Shown: piece after piece, positions 33,886 to 41,230 of the stretch
How the letters are laid out: every line of letters begins with the position of its first letter
Position numbering within the stretch: the first letter of the stretch is position 1
From: Candidatus Tepidiaquacellales bacterium OLB5
Lineage (GTDB): Bacteria > Bacteroidota > Ignavibacteria > Tepidaquicellales > OLB5
Assembly: GCA_001567545.1 (NCBI GenBank)
Contig: LLZO01000277.1
Span: 1 to 41,230 of the forward strand
Direction of reading: 5' to 3'
Length of the DNA: 41,230 bases
Position numbers and translations under genes: made by a program
The notes under the pieces: model-generated
The model's input: the letters and a program-made list of their open reading frames with translations, nothing else
The model's database searches: none
Told to the model about the DNA's origin: nothing

Positions 33886-34872
33886 ATGTTTGAACTGGTA
33901 CTGATTGTTATAATTATTGCTTTAGTATTCGATTTCTTAAACGGTTTCCATGATTCAGCGAACTCAATTGCTACAATTGTATCAACCGGAGTACTTTCTC
34001 CCCAAAAAGCTGTAATGTTTGCAGCTTTTTTTAATTTTGTGGCAGCATTTGCGTTTGGTGAAGCAGTTGCCAAAACTGTTGGAAGCGGACTGGTTAAGCT
34101 TGATAGCGTTGATATTTATATAATTCTTGCCGGATTACTTGGAGCGATATTCTGGAATTTGTTTACATGGTATTACGGAATTCCGGTAAGTTCATCACAT
34201 GCTCTTATAGGCGGTTATGGCGGGGCAGCAGTTGCAAAACTGGGATGGGATGTAATAATCTGGATAGGTTATGAAAAGGTAATCATTTTTATCGTTCTGG
34301 CGCCGGTTATTGGATTTATATTGGGTTTAATTAATATGCTTGTTACAAGCTGGGTAGTTAAAAATAAGAAACCCAGGGCAGTAGATAACTCTTTCAGAAA
34401 ACTTCAGCTGATTTCTGCGGCATTCTACAGCTTTGGACACGGTTCTAACGATGCTCAGAAAACAATGGGTATAATAGTATCTGTCTTGGTTGCTACAGGT
34501 TACCAGCCTGAGTTCCACGTTCCCGTTTGGGTTGTAATGTCATGCCATCTTGCAATCGGGCTTGGTACACTTTTCGGCGGCTGGCGAATTGTTAAAACAA
34601 TGGGTATGAAAATTACTAAGCTTAAACCTATCGGCGGATTTTGTGCTGAATTTTCAGGAGCTACAACATTGTTATTAACTGCACTATTCGGAATACCTGT
34701 AAGTACCACTCAAACTATAACAGGATCTATCCTGGGTGTGGGCAGCGTTAAAAGGCTTTCTGCTGTAAAATGGGGAGTTGCCGGAAAAATAGTATGGGCA
34801 TGGGTACTAACTATACCGCTTTCCGGACTTGCCGGCGCACTATTTTACTGGATTGTTAATTTATTTCTGTAA
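33886..34872 (+). CDS. pit: Inorganic phosphate transporter, PiT family
   Basis: 328 residues with about nine or ten membrane helices. The two PiT signatures are FDFLNGFHDSANSIATIVSTGVLSP near residues 13-37 and FGHGSNDAQKTMGIIVSVL in the second half, with repeated GIPVSSSHALIGG and GIPVSTTQTITGS pseudo-symmetric motifs. It is a low-affinity symporter for phosphate (as metal-phosphate or with cation). It is cotranscribed with DUF47. The Pho-box control upstream suggests phosphate-responsive expression, unlike the constitutive E. coli pitA. An alternative substrate such as sulfate is possible in this superfamily. Confidence 0.93.
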   Translation: MFELVLIVIIIALVFDFLNGFHDSANSIATIVSTGVLSPQKAVMFAAFFNFVAAFAFGEAVAKTVGSGLVKLDSVDIYIILAGLLGAIFWNLFTWYYGIPVSSSHALIGGYGGAAVAKLGWDVIIWIGYEKVIIFIVLAPVIGFILGLINMLVTSWVVKNKKPRAVDNSFRKLQLISAAFYSFGHGSNDAQKTMGIIVSVLVATGYQPEFHVPVWVVMSCHLAIGLGTLFGGWRIVKTMGMKITKLKPIGGFCAEFSGATTLLLTALFGIPVSTTQTITGSILGVGSVKRLSAVKWGVAGKIVWAWVLTIPLSGLAGALFYWIVNLFL

Positions 34873-34962
34873 AAATTTAAAAATATTATTTCCCTTATTG
34901 AAACCTATTCCGGGTATTTAGCATCTAAATATTAATATTACAACATTCTAAATACTCGATTA

Positions 34963-36825
34963 ATGACAAGAAAATTCAAAAAGCCCGCTTTTTTGATGTA
35001 TTTTACACTGATTATTACCCTTTGCTTTAATATTAATTTTTTAGTTTCGCAGGAATCAATTACCAAAGTCTTTATTGACCTCAATAAAGCATCAGCTGAA
35101 CACAAACTTAATATTGAAGTTTTTCCGCCGCAATTAAATACACCAAGTATAAAATACTTTTTCCCAAAGATCGTTCCCGGAACTTATACAATAAACAATT
35201 TCGGCAGGTTTATTTCTGATTTCAAAGCTTACGATTCCGGGGGAAATGAGCTTGCAGTAAACAGAATAGATACTAATATTTGGGAAATTCAGAATGCTGA
35301 TAAACTGGTAAAAATTACATACACAGCAGAAGATACTTATAACTCTGAAAGTATCCCTACAGTATTTGAACCAACCGGCACATGCATAGACTCAGCAAAA
35401 ATATTTATGCTGAATAATTTTACATTAACAGGGTATTTTGATGGTTATAAAGATTTCCCCTATACTTTAACAATTACCAAGCCAATTGAATTTTACGGCT
35501 CTACTTCATTAAACCTGCTTAGCAGTGATAATTATACTGATATTTATTCGGCTAAAAATTATTTTGAATTACATGATAATCCGCTGATGTATTCAATCCC
35601 TGATACAGCATCGTTGATGGTCAATAATACAAAAGTTCTGCTTTCAATATACTCACCGAATAAAAAAGTAACTTCATCATATCTTGTTAAACATACACAA
35701 GATCTGTTTGAAGCTCAGGGAAAGTATCTTGGAGGAAACTTACCCGCTGATAAATATTCTATCCTTGTTTATCTCTCAGATAAACCATTCAGGTCCCGCT
35801 CAGCCGGTGCGCTTGAACATTTTTCTTCAACTACTTTCTGCTATCCTGAAACAAGCAATGAAGAATTTTTACAGCCGTTCAGGGATGTAGTTGCACACGA
35901 ATTTTTTCATATAGTTACTCCATTGGGAATTCACTCTGAAGAAATTGGTAATTTCGATTTTATTAACCCGGTTATGAGCAAACACCTTTGGCTTTATGAA
36001 GGCTCAACGGAATACTATTCTGTTCACGCACAGGTGAAATACGGATTAATTTCAATGGGTAAATTCTTTGATAAAATAAGAAGTAAAGTTATTGTATCAA
36101 CGCTTTATTTAAATGATACACTGCCTTTTACAGAGTTAAGTAAAGGTGCACTTGATAAATATAAGTTTCAGTATTATAATGTTTATCAAAAAGGAGCATT
36201 GATCAATATGTGCCTGGACCTGTACCTGCTGGAGCTTTCAGGCGGAAAGTACGGCTTGCAAAACCTTAAAAAAGAGCTTGGTGAAAAATTCGGTCCGGAA
36301 AAACCGTTTAATGATGAAGAGCTTTTTGATATTATTGCAGCGATGACTTACCCGGAAATAAGGGAATTTTTCAGGATGTATGTTGAAGGCGGCAATAAAA
36401 TACCGTATAAACAATTTCTGGGTTATGCAGGTATAGATTTTTATGATAAAAAGAAAGTTATGGTTCCGGTAATGATAGGGGCAACTCTGGAGCTGAATGA
36501 ATCCGGGGAAATAAAAGTGCTCGAGGTAAATGAATTCGGTAAAAAACTGAATTTAAAAAAAGGCGATTTAATTTTATCCGTAAACGGGTTTGATATAAAT
36601 GCACACAATTTTAATTATGCAGCTGAGTATTTTGAAAAGAATACGAAAGATGGTGATGAAGTAACTGTAACAGTCAGCCGTGGAAGCAAGGGCAGCGTAT
36701 CAGTAAATAAGGTTCTTAAAGCTAAAACATATTTGGTAGAAAAAGAAAAAAATTCAATTATTTTACCGGCAGAAAATCCAACAGAAAAACAGCTTATGAT
36801 ACGAAAAGCATGGCTTAACCAATAA
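34963..36825 (+). CDS. M61-family metallopeptidase with PDZ domain
   Basis: 620 residues with a signal peptide (FLMYFTLIITLCFNINFLVSQ). An N-terminal beta domain precedes the catalytic region. The zinc motif is H312-E-F-F-H316 and the third ligand is likely E346 in WLYEGSTEYYS, the M61 pattern. A PDZ domain lies near residues 510-590 (VLEVNEFGKKLNLKKGDLILSVNGFDI). M61 peptidases (glycyl aminopeptidase type) act in the periplasm or outside the cell. A terminator follows directly, separating it from the AAA ATPase gene. Confidence 0.88.
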   Translation: MTRKFKKPAFLMYFTLIITLCFNINFLVSQESITKVFIDLNKASAEHKLNIEVFPPQLNTPSIKYFFPKIVPGTYTINNFGRFISDFKAYDSGGNELAVNRIDTNIWEIQNADKLVKITYTAEDTYNSESIPTVFEPTGTCIDSAKIFMLNNFTLTGYFDGYKDFPYTLTITKPIEFYGSTSLNLLSSDNYTDIYSAKNYFELHDNPLMYSIPDTASLMVNNTKVLLSIYSPNKKVTSSYLVKHTQDLFEAQGKYLGGNLPADKYSILVYLSDKPFRSRSAGALEHFSSTTFCYPETSNEEFLQPFRDVVAHEFFHIVTPLGIHSEEIGNFDFINPVMSKHLWLYEGSTEYYSVHAQVKYGLISMGKFFDKIRSKVIVSTLYLNDTLPFTELSKGALDKYKFQYYNVYQKGALINMCLDLYLLELSGGKYGLQNLKKELGEKFGPEKPFNDEELFDIIAAMTYPEIREFFRMYVEGGNKIPYKQFLGYAGIDFYDKKKVMVPVMIGATLELNESGEIKVLEVNEFGKKLNLKKGDLILSVNGFDINAHNFNYAAEYFEKNTKDGDEVTVTVSRGSKGSVSVNKVLKAKTYLVEKEKNSIILPAENPTEKQLMIRKAWLNQ

Positions 36826-36851
36826 ATGTTAATAATATATTTAATTATGCT

Positions 36852-36878
36852 AAAAGGTGCATTTTTTGCACCTTTTTT
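36852..36878 (+). terminator. Terminator after the M61 peptidase
   Basis: AAAAGGTGCA and TGCACCTTTT form a ten-pair stem with a T-rich loop and a trailing T-run. Confidence 0.9.
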
Positions 36879-36923
36879 GTTTTACATTGAATATAAAAAA
36901 ACATAACTTTATGATTGTAAAAT

Positions 36924-37018
36924 ATGACACAAATAAATACTAATTCTGCTGAAAAATATAAGTTCAAAGCTTTAAAAGTCCATGGCTCTAATGAATGGCT
37001 TTACGGCAACAAAAAAAA
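36924..37018 (+). other. Out-of-frame 5' end of the tandem AAA ATPase gene
   Basis: An ATG at 36924 opens MTQINTNSAEKYKFKALKV, continuing to WLYGNKK and an A8 run at 37011-37018. With nine A the frame joins the downstream gene as YGNKKKYRQVFDGN. This restores an N-terminus that resembles what I recall of related Bacteroidota AAA proteins. The joined protein would be 870 residues. The ATG at 36995 lies in the middle of this segment in another frame and is probably not the true start. Confidence 0.65.
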
Positions 37019-39535
37019 TACCGCCAGGTATTTGACGGTAATATCATTAAGTATATTTATGTTGAGCTGGAGTTAAATAACCTTTTTTTTACAAAAGAAG
37101 ACTGGCAGCTCACAGTAAATTTTAAGGCATTCGATGAAAATAACCGGCTTCTTTGTGATAAACCTGTTACCCAAACAATCTCAAAAAATGAGGATATCTC
37201 TTATATTCGTTATTCCTGGGGTAAACCCGAACCCGGTGTGTACTGGACCAAAGGAAAATACAGGTGGGAAGCATGGGTGGAAGGAAATAATATAGGCACT
37301 GCATATTTTCATATTCTAAATGAAGGTGAATTAAAGCCTGACGGCAGCCCGTACTTTAACTTAACTTCAGTTAAGCTGTACGAAGGACCATTTGAAGATA
37401 CACCGTTTGGCAGCAGAAAGTATCTGAAAACTTTTAATTACGAAACAGCGCGGTATCTTTGGTTTGAAATATCGGGGGATAACCTGCAGACCGATAAATC
37501 ACCGTGGATGGGAGAATTTTTGATAAGGATACGGAGCAGGGCAGGTGATTTTATTGCCGATGTTTTTGATATCTATAATTACAACAATAATGTAACCAAG
37601 ATCAGATTTACACGCGGATGGGGCAGCAAAAATACGGGTTCCTGGTATGAAGGCGAATATATTATTGATATCGTTTTTCTTGAGCAGCTACTGGGAACGG
37701 TTTATGTAAATTTTGCAAAAACGGAAGAAGAGGATCCGGAAGCAGGGAAGTTTTATTTACCCGGAGAAAATATGCCCGCAGGCTCTGACCCGAAAAAAGA
37801 TGAAAATGCCAAAGAGCTGACAGAAGCAGAGATAATGAAAGAGATCAATGAAATGATAGGCCTTACATCTATCAAAGAAAACATTGATGATTTGTATGAT
37901 TACCTGAAATTTGTAAAGCTAAGACAGTCAAAAGGATTTGATGATAAGGAAAAGATAAATCTGCATGCGGTTTTTACAGGTAATCCCGGAACAGGAAAAA
38001 CAAAAGTAGCATTAATGCTTGGTAAAATTTATAAGAACCTCGGTATACTTTCAAAAGGGCATGTACATGAAGTAGAAAGAGCTGATTTAATAGGTGAGTT
38101 TATAGGTCAAACCGGACCCAAAGTTAAGGATGCCATTAAAAAAGCGCGGGGCGGCATTTTATTCATTGATGAAGCATACTCATTAGCCCGGAAAGGTGAT
38201 ACAGAAAAAGACTACGGCAAAGAAGTAATTGAAATTATTTTAAAGGAAATGAGCGACGGGCAGGGAGATCTTGCAGTCATTGTTGCAGGATATCCTGAAG
38301 AAATGCAGTTTTTTATAAACTCAAATCCCGGGTTAAAATCAAGGTTTACAAGGTATTTTCATTTCCCTGATTATACCCCGACAGAGCTTCTTGAAATCGG
38401 GAATTATCATGCATCAAAAAGCGATGTTGACCTTGATAAAGATGCGGAAGAATTCCTCTACACAAAGCTTGTTGCTGCTTACAGGGATAGAGATAAAACT
38501 TTCGGAAATGCAAGATATGTGAATTCAATTGTTGATGAAGCCAAGATGAATATGGGTTTAAGAGTAATGAATGAAAATAAAAATCTTGAAAACCTGGATA
38601 ATACGGCACTTTCTACAATAACTGTTAAAGATATTAAGGATATATTCCGGAAAAATGAACATAAAGCAGTAGATATTCCCCCCGATGAAGAATTAATGCG
38701 GGATTCACTAGCTGAACTGAATAAGCTTGTTGGATTAAATGAGCTTAAAGCTGATATTCATGAAATGGTAAAGCTTGTTAGATATTTCAGGGAAATAGGC
38801 AAAGATGTAACACGTTCATTTTCACTTCATACGGTTTTTACGGGGAATCCCGGAACAGGAAAAACCACAGTTGCAAGAATAATGGCACGGATATTCAGAG
38901 CTCTTGGAGTCCTTGAGCGCGGACATCTTGTTGAAGTTGACAGGGAAGAGCTTGTTGCCGGATATATCGGACAGACAGCTATTAAAACCGCAGAAAAGAT
39001 AGATGCTGCTATGGGCGGGGTTTTGTTTATTGATGAGGCATACTCATTGCTGGGTTCAAGTGAAAATGATTTCGGCAAAGAGGCAATTGAAATTATCCTT
39101 AAGCGGATGGAAGATAACCGCGGACAGTTTGTTGTTATAGCTGCCGGCTATACCGGGGAGATGGAAAATTTCCTGAAGATGAACCCAGGGCTCAAATCCA
39201 GGTTTGACAGGAAATTCAACTTTCCTGATTATTCGCAGGATGAGCTGTTTTCCATTGCTAAACTTATACTGGCAGAGCAGGAGCTTGAAATGGATAATGA
39301 TGCCGGGGATTATTTCAAAAAGCATATTGAATCACTTTACAGCTCCAGGGATAAGTTTTTCGGCAATGCAAGGGAAATAAGGAAATCACTTGCTGAAGTT
39401 GTAAAGAACCAGAATCTGCGGCTTGCAGAAGTACCAAAAGCTAAACGAACTGCTGAAATGATAAAAACCGTTATTCTGGATGATGTAAAAGAGCTTGATA
39501 CAACAATTAAAGAAGAAAAAAGAATGGGATTTTAA
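36995..39535 (+). CDS. Tandem CbbX/SpoVK-type AAA ATPase with N-terminal beta-rich repeats
   Basis: 846 residues as read (870 if the 5' frameshift is repaired). The N-terminal 240 residues hold two similar beta-rich domains, each with a W-aromatic pattern and ending in short strands (GKYRWEAWVEGNNIGTAYFHI; GEYIIDIVFLEQLLGTVYVNFA, both trimmed). Two AAA modules follow. Module 1: Walker A GNPGTGKT at 329-336 and Walker B GGILFIDEAYSL. Module 2: GNPGTGKT near 617-624 and GGVLFIDEAYSL. Each has the pore-loop region E..DLIGEFIGQT or E..ELVAGYIGQT and the ARF/SRF end LKSRF. CbbX relatives remodel Rubisco; SpoVK and EccA serve other roles. The target here is unknown. Confidence 0.88.
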   Translation: MALRQQKKYRQVFDGNIIKYIYVELELNNLFFTKEDWQLTVNFKAFDENNRLLCDKPVTQTISKNEDISYIRYSWGKPEPGVYWTKGKYRWEAWVEGNNIGTAYFHILNEGELKPDGSPYFNLTSVKLYEGPFEDTPFGSRKYLKTFNYETARYLWFEISGDNLQTDKSPWMGEFLIRIRSRAGDFIADVFDIYNYNNNVTKIRFTRGWGSKNTGSWYEGEYIIDIVFLEQLLGTVYVNFAKTEEEDPEAGKFYLPGENMPAGSDPKKDENAKELTEAEIMKEINEMIGLTSIKENIDDLYDYLKFVKLRQSKGFDDKEKINLHAVFTGNPGTGKTKVALMLGKIYKNLGILSKGHVHEVERADLIGEFIGQTGPKVKDAIKKARGGILFIDEAYSLARKGDTEKDYGKEVIEIILKEMSDGQGDLAVIVAGYPEEMQFFINSNPGLKSRFTRYFHFPDYTPTELLEIGNYHASKSDVDLDKDAEEFLYTKLVAAYRDRDKTFGNARYVNSIVDEAKMNMGLRVMNENKNLENLDNTALSTITVKDIKDIFRKNEHKAVDIPPDEELMRDSLAELNKLVGLNELKADIHEMVKLVRYFREIGKDVTRSFSLHTVFTGNPGTGKTTVARIMARIFRALGVLERGHLVEVDREELVAGYIGQTAIKTAEKIDAAMGGVLFIDEAYSLLGSSENDFGKEAIEIILKRMEDNRGQFVVIAAGYTGEMENFLKMNPGLKSRFDRKFNFPDYSQDELFSIAKLILAEQELEMDNDAGDYFKKHIESLYSSRDKFFGNAREIRKSLAEVVKNQNLRLAEVPKAKRTAEMIKTVILDDVKELDTTIKEEKRMGF

Positions 39536-39550
39536 ATTTAATATAATAAA

Positions 39551-39958
39551 ATGATAGAAGTATTAATAATTTTAGGTATTGTTGCTGCAATTGTGATATT
39601 CTTCATGTATGCTTCCAAAAGCGGGGCAAAAATGCTGGCAGAACGCGAAGCTAAAATCGCACGGGCTGAAAAAGCAAAAGCAATTGTAATCGGCTCACAT
39701 GCTGCCGGTATCCGCGGAACCGGCTCAGGGGGGCAATACCAGGGATATGAAATGACCCTGGAGGTCTCAAATTCATATAAAGAGCCGTACAGAGCCGTTT
39801 GTGTGTGGGAGGTTTACCCCATGGGTGCACCGAAGGTGCAGAACGGCATGGAAGTTAATGTTAAAATTGATGCAGAAGATGACCAGATAATTTACCCGAT
39901 GGACCAGGGGCTGGCACTAAGCTGGAATTACCTGATGATGCATAAAAGAAAAAAGTAA
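39551..39958 (+). CDS. Single-pass membrane protein with small beta domain
   Basis: 135 residues, family not recognised with certainty. One N-terminal helix (3-20, VLIILGIVAAIVIFFMYA) is followed by a charged helical linker (AKMLAEREAKIARAEKAKA) and a beta domain with pattern GGQYQGYEMTLEVSNSY...PYRAVCVWEVYP...VQNGMEVNVKIDAEDD. This resembles the OB-like or DUF3592-like tails of other small membrane proteins. It begins 15 nt after the AAA ATPase stop on the same strand and the two share a terminator, so they are probably an operon and may act together. Confidence 0.75.
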   Translation: MIEVLIILGIVAAIVIFFMYASKSGAKMLAEREAKIARAEKAKAIVIGSHAAGIRGTGSGGQYQGYEMTLEVSNSYKEPYRAVCVWEVYPMGAPKVQNGMEVNVKIDAEDDQIIYPMDQGLALSWNYLMMHKRKK

Positions 39959-39970
39959 TTTATCTTATTT

Positions 39971-39999
39971 AAAGCCGGCTTTGTTACAGCCGGCTTTTT
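39971..39999. terminator. Bidirectional terminator
   Basis: AAAGCCGGCT-TTGTTAC-AGCCGGCTTT followed by T. It separates the plus-strand AAA unit from the convergent DUF4476 gene, and the A-run on the left gives T on the other strand. Confidence 0.92.
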
Positions 40000-40004
40000 T
40001 ATTT

Positions 40005-40481
40005 TTACCTGTAATTTTTAATATAATTATCCAGCTCGGTTACACTGGACTCAAATGTGAATGAATTATATAACTTAAAATAATTATAAGGATCAACAGT
40101 ATTCTTAAAAGCATATTTTGCCAGCTCAAGCTTGTTTGACTCAAACACAAACCATGTTAATATTTCCTTTACCTGCTCAGTGGAAAGATAATTGTAATCA
40201 ACTACACTTTTTGTCATATCCATTTTAGTGGATTCAAAAGTTCTGTCGGCAATAAGCTGTTTAAACTCTGCAAAATCGCGGTTTGACATTGTTCTGTATT
40301 CATCATTAAAGCCGGTTTCCCTGTCAGGGGATCTAAACTCACAGTTCCTGCATGCATCGCAAGTGCATGAGCAGTATTTATCTGCATTTTTAAATCTTTC
40401 ATCATCATGAATATTTGAATATAGGGTCTGCGAAAAAATGAAAATAATTGCAGTTAAAAGAAGTGTATTGACTGGTCTCAT
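40005..40481 (-). CDS. Secreted DUF4476 protein with Cys-rich N-terminus
   Basis: 158 residues. The signal peptide is LLLTAIIFIFSQTLYS. The mature start has a tight cluster, C-x-C-x-C-x2-C-x2-C (CSCTCDACRNC), near residues 33-45. The DUF4476 domain fills the rest (MSNRDFAEFKQLIADRTFES, then EILTWFVFESNKLELAKYAF and YNSFTFESSVTELDNYI). This family is common in Bacteroidota and unassigned in function. The Cys cluster could bind metal or form disulfides outside the cytoplasm. It stands alone behind its own promoter region. Confidence 0.85.
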   Translation of the reverse strand: MRPVNTLLLTAIIFIFSQTLYSNIHDDERFKNADKYCSCTCDACRNCEFRSPDRETGFNDEYRTMSNRDFAEFKQLIADRTFESTKMDMTKSVVDYNYLSTEQVKEILTWFVFESNKLELAKYAFKNTVDPYNYFKLYNSFTFESSVTELDNYIKNYR

Positions 40482-40621
40482 AAATTTAATAATTAAGTTT
40501 TAAAATATATTAATTTTACAGGAACAATATAGAAGAAGTTTCTGATTTTTGTGTAAATGTATGTAAAAGGATGTGAATTATTGAAAATAAAAAATATGGG
40601 TTGACCTAAAGTTATTTGTCG

Positions 40622-40639
40622 TTCCTGCGTAAGCAGGAA
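40622..40639. repeat. TTCCTGC-GTAA-GCAGGAA palindrome
   Basis: A seven-bp perfect stem with a GTAA loop, followed by T5 on the plus strand. Similar TTCCTGC/GCAGGAA palindromes are widespread dispersed repeats. It could also act as a terminator for plus-strand transcripts, but no plus-strand gene ends here. Confidence 0.6.
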
Positions 40640-40708
40640 TTTTTATAAATTTTACGAAATTTTTTGTGAAATTCGGTTGAATTAGCCTAAAAATGAAATA
40701 GAACGACT

Positions 40709-41230
40709 TTACATTTTTTTAAGATCAGTGAACTGGTAACCAAGCTTCATAATATTTTCCTTATTCTCATATGCAGGAACCAGCCCGATTACATATCCTT
40801 TGATTTTAGACTGAACGTTGATAATATCATCAACATCAAAGTGATTCACAATATGTTTATCATCCAGATGCGACCTTGCTGCTTCGCTTAATGCCTGCCC
40901 TTCTGAAAAATCAGGATCACGTTTAAGCTTTTCAATTATACTGTCGTTTTTATCCTTTAATACAAACGGCATTAACTTATGAAATTCCGTAAAATGACCT
41001 TCTTTATAATAACCAATATTTCCAACTACCAGCATGGGGAATTCATTTTCATTATTTTCAGCAGGTGTTCCTTCTTTTATGATAATATCATAACCATCTA
41101 CCTGGTTTAATATCATATAAGCATCAACATGGGTTGTATATTGCCATGACCTTTTCATCTGAGTTTTTAATGATTCCAGGTCTTTGCCAACACCTACAAA
41201 AAGGTTATGCGCTTCAAGCAGGTCACCCGG
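40709..41230 (-). CDS. Hypothetical protein, 5' end beyond the window
   Basis: Family not recognised. The frame is open through the window end, giving at least 173 residues (first visible PGDLLEAHNLFVGVGKDLES). The ATG at 41158 lies 24 codons inside this and is probably not the start. The visible part is soluble and acidic, mixed alpha/beta by look (YDIIIKEGTPAENN, FPMLVVGNIGYYKEG, KIKGYVIGLVPAY). No membrane helix or known motif was seen. Confidence 0.65.
   Translation of the reverse strand, partial: PGDLLEAHNLFVGVGKDLESLKTQMKRSWQYTTHVDAYMILNQVDGYDIIIKEGTPAENNENEFPMLVVGNIGYYKEGHFTEFHKLMPFVLKDKNDSIIEKLKRDPDFSEGQALSEAARSHLDDKHIVNHFDVDDIINVQSKIKGYVIGLVPAYENKENIMKLGYQFTDLKKM

Overview
The window is AT-rich bacterial chromosome. 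It is densely coded and has no phage, plasmid or CRISPR features. Several things point to the Bacteroidota/Chlorobiota/Ignavibacteriota group, most likely an Ignavibacteria-like organism (inference, no database search). These are a TTG-N20-TATTTTTG promoter of the Bacteroidota type upstream of lpdA, few strong Shine-Dalgarno sites, families common in that group (DUF5683, DUF4476, DUF2795, DUF853, Omp85, M61 peptidase with PDZ), lipoprotein signals ending in Cys, and an hpf-hprK pair in a Gram-negative-type genome with outer-membrane proteins.

Layout. 1-762: end of ruvC and all of ruvA (Holliday junction processing). 765-3403, minus strand: purF and a PHP-domain hydrolase. 3.5-5.1 kb, plus strand: a secreted barrel-like protein overlapping a metallo-beta-lactamase-fold hydrolase whose lipoprotein signal is out of frame. 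5.1-16.1 kb, minus strand: holB, an Omp85 protein, DUF2795, an Opp/Dpp-type peptide transporter (two permeases, two paralogous binding lipoproteins, no ATPases), hprK and hpf. 16.4-22.3 kb: a hexapeptide acyltransferase, secG, a DUF5683 protein, a small secreted protein, lpdA and two peroxiredoxins, with intergenic spaces rich in short palindromic repeats. 22.3-26.1 kb: a HerA-like ATPase, a nucleotidyltransferase, a DUF192 protein and a NicO/UreH-type membrane protein.

26.2-34.9 kb is a complete phosphate-response locus: phoB-phoR, pstSCAB-phoU, and DUF47-pit. Each of the three transcription units is preceded by TTAACA-type direct repeats. They are phased at exactly 11 bp upstream of pstS (three units) and DUF47-pit (four units), and at least two are phased upstream of phoB. 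This looks like one Pho regulon with positive autoregulation and with a Pit-type carrier included.

35-41.2 kb: an M61 peptidase with a PDZ domain, a tandem CbbX/SpoVK-type AAA ATPase with a duplicated N-terminal beta-rich domain, a small membrane protein beside it, a DUF4476 secreted protein with a Cys cluster, and a gene cut by the window end.

Four reading-frame breaks were found, all at A or T homopolymers of 7-9 nt: one in the metallo-hydrolase signal region, two in pstS and one near the AAA ATPase start. Residual base-calling errors are the simplest explanation; transcriptional slippage or real decay are alternatives. The best candidates for something undescribed are the tandem AAA ATPase with its small membrane partner, the Pho-box-controlled Pit unit, and the cluster of palindromic repeats (a REPIN-like element, plus a second repeat family with one copy inside a coding region).
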